This document shows positions 1 through 7,506 of a DNA stretch of 64,000 bases, piece after piece. A program made the position numbers and the translations under genes. The stretch comes from a virus. The DNA lies in the IMG/VR virus record IMGVR_UViG_3300030329_001359, positions 287-64,286 of that record, one strand, 5' to 3'. Position 1 is the first letter of the stretch. Every line of letters starts with the position of its first letter. The notes under the pieces are model-generated. The model did no database searches, was not told where the DNA came from, and saw only the letters and a program-made list of their open reading frames with translations.

Positions 1-1544
1 TTTCTAAAATACAATGTGCCACCTTCAGAATCTCCTACATGATTAAGGATTCCTATTCTTGGATGCCCACCGCCAGAAGTTGCCGCTACTGATAATTGTT
101 GTTCTGGCGCTTTTGTGCCGATTCCAGTATGTCCTGACTCATTTACATATATTCCGTTGCCGTCATCTGGGTTATCATCAATGCCAAAATACGCAGTATC
201 TGCTGAGTTTAATAATAGCCCCATGTAAGCGGCTTTACTGGAATGACCAACTCGTATTATTGAATGTTCTCCATTAGCATCAATTGCACTTTGAAAATTT
301 GCTACTGTTACATCAGCATCTGCGGCTGATACTGCATTTAAAGCATATCCTGTACTGTCTTGCAAAATCTTTAAACCAGTAGTTCCAGTTGCTGATGCGT
401 GGTCATTATGTATTTCTACTAAATTTCTTGTACCAGTAGATGATGAGTTAGATTTAAGATATAACATCTTACCAGTAGTTAGCGCATCAGATTCTACATA
501 GACACTATAAGATGTAGTATTTTCTGCATCAATAGAAATAGCATTGTGGTTTTCATTGTGGTCTATATATAAGGCGGCTACAGCCGAATCTTCTTGAATG
601 TGCATTTTAGTTGCTGGAGAACTTGTACCAATCCCGACATTGCCATCGGCATCAATTACCATTCGTTGAGCAATGGAAGTTCCACCCGAAGCATTACAAG
701 TCCAGAATTGCAATTCAGTTGGAGCATCATCTACATCGTCTTGATCCCAATGCCCAGCAGATTGACCTACAATCTTTGCACCTGTTGCTGGTTGGACATT
801 TGAACCACTATCATCGTGTCCTTTAAAATATATTACACCAAGATTGCTACCATCTGTTATATTAGAGTCTCCTGTTCTGGATAATGTTAAATCTCCACCA
901 CCACTTGCTCCAATATCTAAATCACTTGTTGGGTCACTCGTACCAATTCCGACATTTCCTGAGCTATCAATAGTTACAGCATCAGCATTATTTGTCCTGA
1001 ATTTCATAGAGTCTGTGTCGTGGTAGTACCTTACAAAACCTCGGTTAGCATCACTTGAATCTGGGAAATATATTCCAGCCGAACTTGATGCTCCTGCCAA
1101 TATAGAAATTCCAGCATGACCACTGCCTTCTATAACAAGTTCATCCCCACTTCCATCTAAGGTACTAATTCCACTATCAGCACTTTTAACATGGAGAGTG
1201 CCTAATGGAACAGTCTCATTAATACCAACAGCACCCCCAGATGTAATTCTCATTCTTTCTGCATTATTAGTAGCAAAAACCATCTGGGTATTTTCTTGAT
1301 TCCAAATAACTGTTTCTTCAGTTGCTCCTAACCCTATTAATGTTCCATCACCAGAACCAGTGCCAGTAGTAGAATTAACATATTGAGTATAAGAAGCTCC
1401 ACTATCAGAAGCTGAAATAACTTCAGTATAATGAAATCCTCCACCGCCAGTTACAGTTAAATCACCTGAAATGGTCAGGTCGCCAGTTATTGTACCTCCT
1501 GAAGATATTGAATCAGCAGTGGTTGTTATAATACTACTTTTCAT
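1..1544 (-). CDS. Trimeric tail/head fibre, cassette copy 1 (partial, C-terminus outside window)
   Basis: The start codon at 1544 follows a good ribosome site (GGAGATAATT then ATG). At least 514 residues are present and the reading frame runs off the left edge. The N-terminus (short leader, then a Gly/Thr-rich beta stretch SGDLTVTGGGG) matches the N-terminus of the 1542-residue fibre at 55444-60072. It contains several copies of the GNVGIG-type segment (around residues 195 and 300) typical of trimeric beta-rich fibres of marine phages. Residues encoded by 106-314 are identical to a stretch of the second fibre. Role inferred: receptor-binding or decorating fibre. The receptor-binding end is not visible. 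Confidence 0.8.
   Translation of the reverse strand, partial: MKSSIITTTADSISSGGTITGDLTISGDLTVTGGGGFHYTEVISASDSGASYTQYVNSTTGTGSGDGTLIGLGATEETVIWNQENTQMVFATNNAERMRITSGGAVGINETVPLGTLHVKSADSGISTLDGSGDELVIEGSGHAGISILAGASSSAGIYFPDSSDANRGFVRYYHDTDSMKFRTNNADAVTIDSSGNVGIGTSDPTSDLDIGASGGGDLTLSRTGDSNITDGSNLGVIYFKGHDDSGSNVQPATGAKIVGQSAGHWDQDDVDDAPTELQFWTCNASGGTSIAQRMVIDADGNVGIGTSSPATKMHIQEDSAVAALYIDHNENHNAISIDAENTTSYSVYVESDALTTGKMLYLKSNSSSTGTRNLVEIHNDHASATGTTGLKILQDSTGYALNAVSAADADVTVANFQSAIDANGEHSIIRVGHSSKAAYMGLLLNSADTAYFGIDDNPDDGNGIYVNESGHTGIGTKAPEQQLSVAATSGGGHPRIGILNHVGDSEGGTLYFR
106..314. repeat. 209-bp near-identical segment shared with the second fibre gene (58121-58329)
   Basis: Read base by base, this segment matches 58121-58329 without gaps, with 10 differences, all of which fall at third codon positions and are silent. 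It encodes the VANFQSAIDANGEHS to HTGIGTK stretch in both fibres. Flanking fibre sequence is much more diverged. This indicates recombination or gene conversion between the two fibre genes. Confidence 0.85.
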
Positions 1545-1554
1545 AATTATCTCC

Positions 1555-1890
1555 TTAAGCTAAAATTACTTTGACAGTTGCATCAGAACCGCCTTTTCTT
1601 TCCATTATTAAATAAATATTATCGCCTAATCCTCTAGGCACTTTTAATGAATATATTGTATCACCACCCATTAAATATAAATCATTAGCAGTCGATACAT
1701 CTGTATCTGTGCCTGTAGTGTTAAATGTAAAGTAAAAGTCATTATCAGATTGTAAATGAATTGTATGATATGAAGTAACATTAACTGCAACTCCATCTGT
1801 ATCAGCGGTAACTGCAGCTTGTACTTGCCAATCAGCAGCTGAATCTGTATTTAAAGATTCGTGCGCTCTGTGTTTTTGAAGGTTTGCCAT
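1555..1890 (-). CDS. Small virion protein upstream of fibre, cassette copy 1
   Basis: 111 residues, no membrane segment. It is a clear paralogue of the 111-residue protein at 60083-60418: 18 of the first 24 residues agree (MANLQKHRAHESLN against MATLQKFRAHESLN), and both carry LKVPRG-(V/L)-GD near the C-terminus. It sits immediately before the fibre gene in both cassettes, so I infer a small structural or fibre-attachment protein. Biochemical function unknown. The ribosome site AAAGGAGATAAG precedes the start, and a conserved 37-nt hairpin lies in its leader. Confidence 0.75.
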   Translation of the reverse strand: MANLQKHRAHESLNTDSAADWQVQAAVTADTDGVAVNVTSYHTIHLQSDNDFYFTFNTTGTDTDVSTANDLYLMGGDTIYSLKVPRGLGDNIYLIMERKGGSDATVKVILA

Positions 1891-1910
1891 CTTATCTCCT
1901 TTAATTGTTT

Positions 1911-1947
1911 AGTTGTCTTGCGAGGCGAGATGTCTCCTTATACAACT
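1911..1947 (-). other. Conserved 37-nt leader hairpin, copy 1
   Basis: Closing stem AGTTGT/ACAACT around a core containing TTGCGAGGCGAGA and CTCCTTATA. The same element with the same length lies at 60441-60477 with closing stem GCTTGT/ACAAGC: two closing pairs changed in a compensatory way while the core is kept. On the transcribed (minus) strand it lies between the 231-residue and 111-residue genes and exposes or hides an AAGGAG. Possible RNA regulatory or processing element. Confidence 0.6.
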
Positions 1948-1955
1948 GTTAATTT

Positions 1956-2651
1956 TTATCTTACAGCGTAGGGTCCAGCAGGAAATGACATTGCCATCTT
2001 CCTTTTGTTGCCTTCGTTGTCTCCTAATTTACTATAAAATTCTCTAATGTAATACTCTTTTGAAGTTAAATCTCCTTGAGATTCTGCTTTCATTGCTTTA
2101 ACATAATCAACTACAGCAAGACAAAGCATTTGATTAACATTTGGATGAGATGTCTCACTTGGAGAAGAATCCTCTAAAGGTATTTGAGTAATTGTAATTC
2201 TTTCACCAGCGGCTTCAGTAGTAAATGAACCACTAGCAAGTGTTAATGTACTTGAACTAACAGTTCCACTAGAAGTTAATGTATAATCACCATCATTGCT
2301 TGCTGAACCCTGAACTCTTATTTTATCTCCCTGAGCAAAAGTAGCCCCAGTCGCAGCAAATCCACTAGCTGAATCGCTTATTGCTGAACCTGAAAAAGAT
2401 ATTGTAATTCCATTTGCATAACCAGTTGTTGATTCTAATGCTTCTTTTACAAATGGCTCATCCAATGCTGTGTATTCAATTCTAAGACCATCTGCAATAT
2501 TCTCATTTGGATACATTAACTCATTATCTCTAGTTCTTAATACACCAGTTTGAGTTATACGTTCATTTGTAGAACCTCCCAATAATTGATATAAGATAAG
2601 TTCTCTACCTCTTAGGTAATAATACCACTCTTCACTTACATTATAACTCAT
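1956..2651 (-). CDS. Head-tail connector-like structural protein, cassette copy 1
   Basis: 231 residues, paralogous to 60490-61176; shared blocks include YPNE(N/D)I.(D/N)GLR(I/V)EYTAL and the C-terminal AVR. The tyrosine- and tryptophan-rich N-terminus followed by a Y-x-P-type block, together with the preceding 96-residue protein (LPxD motif), resembles the two halves of tail-adaptor proteins of short-tailed phages; this is an inference. A Ser/Thr-rich beta insertion occupies residues about 80-150. The start ATG overlaps the stop of the upstream gene (ATGA, 4-nt overlap), suggesting translational coupling. Confidence 0.6.
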   Translation of the reverse strand: MSYNVSEEWYYYLRGRELILYQLLGGSTNERITQTGVLRTRDNELMYPNENIADGLRIEYTALDEPFVKEALESTTGYANGITISFSGSAISDSASGFAATGATFAQGDKIRVQGSASNDGDYTLTSSGTVSSSTLTLASGSFTTEAAGERITITQIPLEDSSPSETSHPNVNQMLCLAVVDYVKAMKAESQGDLTSKEYYIREFYSKLGDNEGNKRKMAMSFPAGPYAVR

Positions 2652-2938
2652 GGTGATGTATCCTCAGCTAAGTAACTAGGTTGATTAATTAGTCTTTTAA
2701 TTCTTTTGTATTTGCTATCACTTGTATCTTTTATAGTTACTCTTTCAAGAGCAATTAAATCTGGAGGTAATTGATATACATTATCATCACTATCAACAGA
2801 TTTTATTATATCTTGTTTTCTTGATTTTACTTTTTGTTTAGAACTAGACTGTATTAAGTGTATAGCATCTTTTACCCAAGCTATTGTTAAAGTTGTTTCT
2901 CTAATCCCAGCTCTTTCCATTATTTCTTGTACTGTCAT
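2648..2938 (-). CDS. Small adaptor-like protein, cassette copy 1
   Basis: 96 residues with an N-terminal helical part (MTVQEIMERAGI) and a YQLPPDLIALERVTIKD segment. Paralogue of 61176-61454 (MTVLEVMERTGG, YHLPNDVIAVKSISVKD). The LPxD plus following hydrophobic strand is the kind of motif seen in head-tail adaptor proteins, so I propose it acts with the 231-residue protein. It overlaps both neighbours by 4 nt. Confidence 0.55.
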   Translation of the reverse strand: MTVQEIMERAGIRETTLTIAWVKDAIHLIQSSSKQKVKSRKQDIIKSVDSDDNVYQLPPDLIALERVTIKDTSDSKYKRIKRLINQPSYLAEDTSP

Positions 2939-3987
2939 TGTTGTGCCTCTGCCTGAGCTTGTTGTTGTTGTGATTGGTATCGAATAGATTTTTCATTCAT
3001 ACCAATATATGTTTGTAATTCTTCTTTAGCCCAAGTATAATATTTTTGAGATTCAGCCATATAAACTTGTTGTTGAGATATTCTTGATGTTATCTCATTT
3101 GCATATCCTTGAGCTTCAGCTAATGCAGAGTTTATTTGTTTTACTCTCATATCTCCTATCGCTACCCATTCTGCTAAGTGAACTTGAGCACGTTCTAATT
3201 CACTCTTTACAATAGATAGATTACCATTCAATAATTCAATATCTTCAGCTTGTAAAAGGTCATAAGCATCATAACCACTTGCTGGTTTATTTGTTTCAAT
3301 TAATAATTGAACTTTATCTACAGCCTCTTTTACTCTTACAAGTTGACTATTAGTAGCATCGTATGTTGATGGGTCTCCAAATATTGAAGCGTCATTACTA
3401 GCCTCAAATCTATCTGCAGCTGTTTCTGCTTGGTCTACAGATGCTTTAAGATATGTCAATGCTGTAGTAATTCCAGAGTTCATACCAGATGCTAACTTAG
3501 CAAATTCAGAAGAAGCCGCCCTAAATATAACAGCACTTCTTAAATCACAATCATCATCTATTTTTGTAAAATCTACATACAAAACTCTAGCGGTTTCAGA
3601 ATCAGTTGGAACTGGCTTAACTGAGACTATTACACCTTTATCAGTAACTGAATTATCAAGATAATATTTTGGATATGTATTTGTTGCTAAATGTAGACTA
3701 TTGCTATTTGCTATAAATCCTTTCATGCTATATGGAACTTCTTCAGCACTAAATCCATTTCTTGAAACATCTAATATGCTATCAGTTGCCCTAGACATAA
3801 CTATGTTAACACCTTGTGATGTATTTCCACCATCGCTACTTGGATTTGTAAGAGTAGCAGCCCATTTCAATAAATTTTTAGGGACACTAGCCACTACAAA
3901 CCTTTGAGCAGAAACTAGAAAACTAGAGTCTGCTGTACCTACACCAGTTATAGCTTCTATTTCGTCTGCAATTGCTGTTGTTGCCAT
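2935..3987 (-). CDS. Virion structural protein with C-terminal coiled coil, cassette copy 1
   Basis: 350 residues. The N-terminal domain (about 1-170) shares with the 585-residue protein at 61946-63703 the blocks MATT, ITGV, PKNLL, the DVSRNGFS/DVQRNGYS pair, KIDDD.DLR.AV and EF.KLAS. Residues 170-350 are largely helical and Ala/Gln-rich, ending in a KYYTWAKEEL segment also kept in the paralogue. Probably a tail or connector component; exact position in the virion unknown. SD AAAGGA precedes the ATG. Confidence 0.65.
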   Translation of the reverse strand: MATTAIADEIEAITGVGTADSSFLVSAQRFVVASVPKNLLKWAATLTNPSSDGGNTSQGVNIVMSRATDSILDVSRNGFSAEEVPYSMKGFIANSNSLHLATNTYPKYYLDNSVTDKGVIVSVKPVPTDSETARVLYVDFTKIDDDCDLRSAVIFRAASSEFAKLASGMNSGITTALTYLKASVDQAETAADRFEASNDASIFGDPSTYDATNSQLVRVKEAVDKVQLLIETNKPASGYDAYDLLQAEDIELLNGNLSIVKSELERAQVHLAEWVAIGDMRVKQINSALAEAQGYANEITSRISQQQVYMAESQKYYTWAKEELQTYIGMNEKSIRYQSQQQQAQAEAQQ

Positions 3988-4004
3988 TTATTTTTCCTTT
4001 AATC

Positions 4005-4057
4005 GAACAAGGCATCTTCCACCAAAAGGAGAACTTCTAAATGAAAGACGCCCGTTC
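4005..4057 (-). other. Late-operon spacer hairpin
   Basis: In the spacer between the 140- and 350-residue genes. On the minus-strand RNA, GAACGGGCGUCUUUC pairs with GGAAGAUGCCUUGUUC to give about 15 pairs with one bulge; several are G-U pairs that exist only on the transcribed strand. A long stem lies at the homologous place in cassette 2 (63719-63787). Not followed by a U-run, so not a standard terminator. Confidence 0.45.
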
Positions 4058-4074
4058 AATTTTATCTTTTCAGA

Positions 4075-4497
4075 TTATGATACTGAAAAGCTAGCGTCAT
4101 GAGAGCCATGTCCACTAACATACCAATAAGTACCATCACTAATTAGTTCGAGCCAATCTCCTACTGCTCCCGCTGCTTCTACTACAATAGTAGTCCCAGC
4201 TAGAGTGAGATAAGCATCTCCACATTCTGCACCACCTTTTAGTAATGCAGTTCCTTCACTAGTTGTGATTGAACTATCTGCAGTCGTGTTAGTAGCTATA
4301 AACTTAAACTTTAAACCAGCTTTAACAGCAGGTAAAGTAATTGTTCTAGCAACTGTGCTTTCTAAGAAATAAGTCTTACCACTATCTTTCATACCTAAAG
4401 AATGAGAAGAAGCAGAAGAATCATCCATAGTAAACATATACGAGTCTGATTGATAACTAGCTCTTGCTTTGTTGTTAGTTCCACTACCATTAGCCAT
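4075..4497 (-). CDS. Decoration-like virion protein, cassette copy 1
   Basis: 140 residues, low in charge and rich in Ser, Thr, Ala and Gly, without a membrane segment. The C-terminal GDWLELISDGTYWYVSG is nearly the same in the partial gene at 63796-64000 (GDWLELISDGTYWFVKG), marking it as part of the duplicated cassette. The GxWLELxxDGTxWxV pattern is common in beta-sandwich phage surface proteins. It follows the capsid gene and the 158-residue protein, so a capsid decoration or head-fibre role is likely. Confidence 0.6.
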   Translation of the reverse strand: MANGSGTNNKARASYQSDSYMFTMDDSSASSHSLGMKDSGKTYFLESTVARTITLPAVKAGLKFKFIATNTTADSSITTSEGTALLKGGAECGDAYLTLAGTTIVVEAAGAVGDWLELISDGTYWYVSGHGSHDASFSVS

Positions 4498-4507
4498 GAT
4501 TTACTCC

Positions 4508-4984
4508 TTAACCGCTAAATGGTGTTGCTGCAGTTCCATTAGTTCCTAATACACTACCCCAAACTATCCAACCAGTATTATATACAGCTCTAAGATTAAC
4601 TTCAGAACCTAATAATCCACCTTGTGTAGTAGCGTTCATAGTAATAATATTGTTTGAACTACCATTAGCAGCAAATCCATCATCAGCATCTACTTGATGA
4701 ACAGCAAGAGTACCTTGATAGTAATCACCAGCTTGGTCTGTTGCTGTGATAGTTATATCACCACCTGCATCATTAGCCATAATGAACTTATATTGAAGTC
4801 CATCTAAGGCTGCTGTGATAGTAGGAAGAACAATAGCACAAGCATCAGAATCAGCTATGTGAATTACTCCACCTTCTGTACCATCAAGAGTTACGCCAGC
4901 TGTTATTTTTAGATAACCACGACTAAGAGCTACGCTGCTTAGAGCATCACCATCTTTGTTTTGTCCATATAAAGGTATACTCAT
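4508..4984 (-). CDS. Capsid decoration-like protein
   Basis: 158 residues; Ala, Gly, Thr and Asp-rich beta protein with the same general pattern as the 140-residue protein next to it (KITAGVTL, VLPTITAALDGLQYKFI against TLPAVKAGLKFKFI, then a closing W-rich strand), so the two are probably distant paralogues. Directly downstream of the capsid gene, a usual place for decoration proteins. Function inferred from composition and position. Confidence 0.5.
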   Translation of the reverse strand: MSIPLYGQNKDGDALSSVALSRGYLKITAGVTLDGTEGGVIHIADSDACAIVLPTITAALDGLQYKFIMANDAGGDITITATDQAGDYYQGTLAVHQVDADDGFAANGSSNNIITMNATTQGGLLGSEVNLRAVYNTGWIVWGSVLGTNGTAATPFSG

Positions 4985-4995
4985 TTTCTACCTCC

Positions 4996-6534
4996 TTATG
5001 ACCAGTAAGCGTGAGCTTCTGGCATTTGCCATTCCATTCCCGCTTCTGTTTGGATTAAGTCAACCCTTCGGTCAACACCACTATTTTCTAAGGTTTGGAC
5101 TCCAACATAGATTGCAGTATCTCGATTCAAGCCATTACCAACAAGAGGTCTGTATGCACAGTACTTCATGTTAACAGCTATCATTTTAATAGCGTGTCCA
5201 TCTAAGTGAACATTGCGAGCTACGTTCATATCACCATAAGGTGTAGAAATTGTAGTAATCTCGACTCCAAATACCTTCTTTTTACCAGTTAATGACATAT
5301 CAGCTCTGAAGTTTGAAGATACTTCAAGATTGTTGCTGAAATAGCCACTTAGTTTATGTAACCAGTTATAAGTAGCAGTATCGCAAAAGAACAACGTAGC
5401 GTTTGCATTATTATAACGTGGGTCTAAGAAGCTAGACATATCATCTAGGAAATCATCTTGAGTTTTACTCGCATGAGTTAAACTAAAAACGTTACCATAA
5501 TTTGATATGTAATCAACAGCACCTTGAGTATACCACTCATCGCCAGAATCATACTGAGCACCAAACAAACAACTTTGTTCAATATCCCATTTATGTTCAA
5601 TTAACTTTTCACGCCAGACTCTAGCCCACTCATTTGGTTCATACTTGAGAACGGTAGCACGAGTTGTGTTATCCATTGCCATAGCTGTTTTCCAAATTTG
5701 AGTACGACCATATCCAGTTGAGAAAGGTTGGTCTTTCCAAGTTTCTGGATAACCAGTTCCTTGACCATGTGCACTACCCACAACATAACATCTTTTAGGT
5801 TCTAGGTATTCTGAAATTGATTTTCCAGATATATCTAAACCATCAAGAGCATTATTATAAGCTGAATAAGAAGAAAGTTCCATAACACTTGTACCACTTC
5901 CTTTTCTTACAACTTTACATTTTAGGTTTGCGCAATTAGATACAGAAGATGTATCAACATCTAATATCTTAACAATTAAGTAATCACTAGCAGATGAAGC
6001 AACACTAGCAGAACTATCATCCCAAGAACCAGCTGTAACGCCAGTCATATAAGGTATTCTTACCATTTGGTCTGCTAAGAAAAACCCAGGTTGGGTATTA
6101 GCGTCTGCTACTGAAATCTCACCAGTTGATTGACCATAAACATTACCAACATTGCCAGTATTTTTATAGTCAGTCGCCATAGTAAAATAATAAATATCAC
6201 CTGCGTCTACATTACCATGAGTCACAGAAGCATCACCACCAGCAGAACTAGCTGGGGCAGTTGTTCCATGATTTACCACATAAGCATATCTCTTATGGAA
6301 AGAGGGTCTGCGTTCTGTGAATTTGAACTCGGGGTCATCAGTTGGTTTCTTCGATAGTTTTGACATTAATCTGAAGAAAGGGTCTTGAGCTATTCCTAGC
6401 TCAGAAACTCTATCGCCAAAATTGTACTTTCTACGAAGAACACCAGTATTGAGGTCTTGCCCATAGGTAGGTTCACCACTAGAACCACCTCGGGAAACAT
6501 CAGCTGTTGACTCGAGCGAAAATAAGTCAGCCAT
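4996..6534 (-). CDS. Major capsid protein (HK97-fold, SU10-like)
   Basis: 512 residues. The C-terminal half has features of SU10/DUF5309-type capsid proteins: a KKVFGVEITTISTPYGDMNVARN stretch resembling the family's F-G-x(2)-V...S-P-(F/Y)-G pattern, then a long beta end. Residues about 105-230 contain a Ser/Gly-rich insertion (I domain or loop). It follows a scaffold-like gene and precedes decoration-like genes, the expected order. No N-terminal prohead peptidase site could be defined. SD TAGGAGAAGG precedes the ATG. Confidence 0.85.
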   Translation of the reverse strand: MADLFSLESTADVSRGGSSGEPTYGQDLNTGVLRRKYNFGDRVSELGIAQDPFFRLMSKLSKKPTDDPEFKFTERRPSFHKRYAYVVNHGTTAPASSAGGDASVTHGNVDAGDIYYFTMATDYKNTGNVGNVYGQSTGEISVADANTQPGFFLADQMVRIPYMTGVTAGSWDDSSASVASSASDYLIVKILDVDTSSVSNCANLKCKVVRKGSGTSVMELSSYSAYNNALDGLDISGKSISEYLEPKRCYVVGSAHGQGTGYPETWKDQPFSTGYGRTQIWKTAMAMDNTTRATVLKYEPNEWARVWREKLIEHKWDIEQSCLFGAQYDSGDEWYTQGAVDYISNYGNVFSLTHASKTQDDFLDDMSSFLDPRYNNANATLFFCDTATYNWLHKLSGYFSNNLEVSSNFRADMSLTGKKKVFGVEITTISTPYGDMNVARNVHLDGHAIKMIAVNMKYCAYRPLVGNGLNRDTAIYVGVQTLENSGVDRRVDLIQTEAGMEWQMPEAHAYWS

Positions 6535-6560
6535 TTTAGCCTTCTCCTATTTTAAGTTAA

Positions 6561-6590
6561 GGCATCTGGCTATTAATTTAACCAAATGCC
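6561..6590 (-). other. Spacer hairpin between scaffold and capsid genes
   Basis: On the minus-strand RNA GGCAUUUGG pairs with CCAGAUGCC (9 pairs, one U-G that is a mismatch on the other strand), loop 12 nt. It spans the scaffold stop codon and the start of the spacer. The AUGCC(UU) arm recurs in the hairpins at 4005-4057 and 63719-63787. May tune scaffold-to-capsid expression or be an RNase site. Confidence 0.45.
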
Positions 6591-7453
6591 GATTCTAAGT
6601 CCTTGTCAATACCTAAAATAGAATTAAACAATTGGTCGTCTTGAGAAGATTCAACTTGCTGACTACCAGTAGTAGCTAGAGATTGTGGACGTTCATTTAC
6701 GTTCTTCATTTGCTGAGCAACTTGAGTACTAGCGTCTTTAGCTATATTTGTTTCCCTAGATTCTCTATTCTTTAGATAATAAATATCATCAAGAGTAAGA
6801 GTTTTCTGTTTGGCAAAACTTCTAAAATCATTCCATTCGTCTTCGTTCATTTCGTAACGTTGGCGAAAATCTGATTCTTGAGATAGTCTCTGATTCTCAG
6901 CTTTTTGTCTACCTAAAGTATCATTCAACCTTTTTTGTACAACTCCATCAATGGTTGATTGAAGTACTCTAGCAGAGTCAGAACCTGGGTCCGAGACAGC
7001 TTCGTCAGGGTCAAATACAAAATCCTCATCTAACTTCAATTGTTCTTTCATATTCTTAGGTGCTTGACCACCACCCTCAAAATAGTTCCTCACATGAGTT
7101 ACTAAATTAGGGTCGTCTTTCATTGCATTAATGATAGGTACATAAGGTTCAAGTTCATTCAGTTTACCACTAAGTCGTTTACCTTCTTTACTTGAATCTG
7201 CATACCTTTGTTTCAAGGTCTCAACTTCGTCTTGACCTTGTGTTTGACCTTCGCCCTTGACGTTCTGAGGCTTGTTATCGCCCGACGCAGATGATACAGA
7301 AGTGTCAGCTTCTTCGAGTATTCCAGAATTTACGCTTCTATCTAAATCAGCAAAAAAGTCATCAGATACAGCTTCTTCTGTCACATTATCTTCGAGGGCA
7401 CCGATGTCCACTTGGTCAACCGATGCGTTGTCTACTTGTTGTTCCATACTCAT
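6578..7453 (-). CDS. Scaffold protein
   Basis: 291 residues, strongly acidic at both ends, no Cys, predicted mostly helical with coiled-coil stretches (about 75-115 and 165-215). Between portal and capsid genes, the usual place for the scaffold. Low sequence conservation is normal for the family; call rests on composition, length and position. SD AAAGGAGAAAA precedes ATG at 7453. Confidence 0.75.
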   Translation of the reverse strand: MSMEQQVDNASVDQVDIGALEDNVTEEAVSDDFFADLDRSVNSGILEEADTSVSSASGDNKPQNVKGEGQTQGQDEVETLKQRYADSSKEGKRLSGKLNELEPYVPIINAMKDDPNLVTHVRNYFEGGGQAPKNMKEQLKLDEDFVFDPDEAVSDPGSDSARVLQSTIDGVVQKRLNDTLGRQKAENQRLSQESDFRQRYEMNEDEWNDFRSFAKQKTLTLDDIYYLKNRESRETNIAKDASTQVAQQMKNVNERPQSLATTGSQQVESSQDDQLFNSILGIDKDLESAFG

Positions 7454-7506
7454 TTTTCTCCTTTTGTGTTATTTGAAATATAATATTACTGGAATGAAAC
7501 ATAAAA

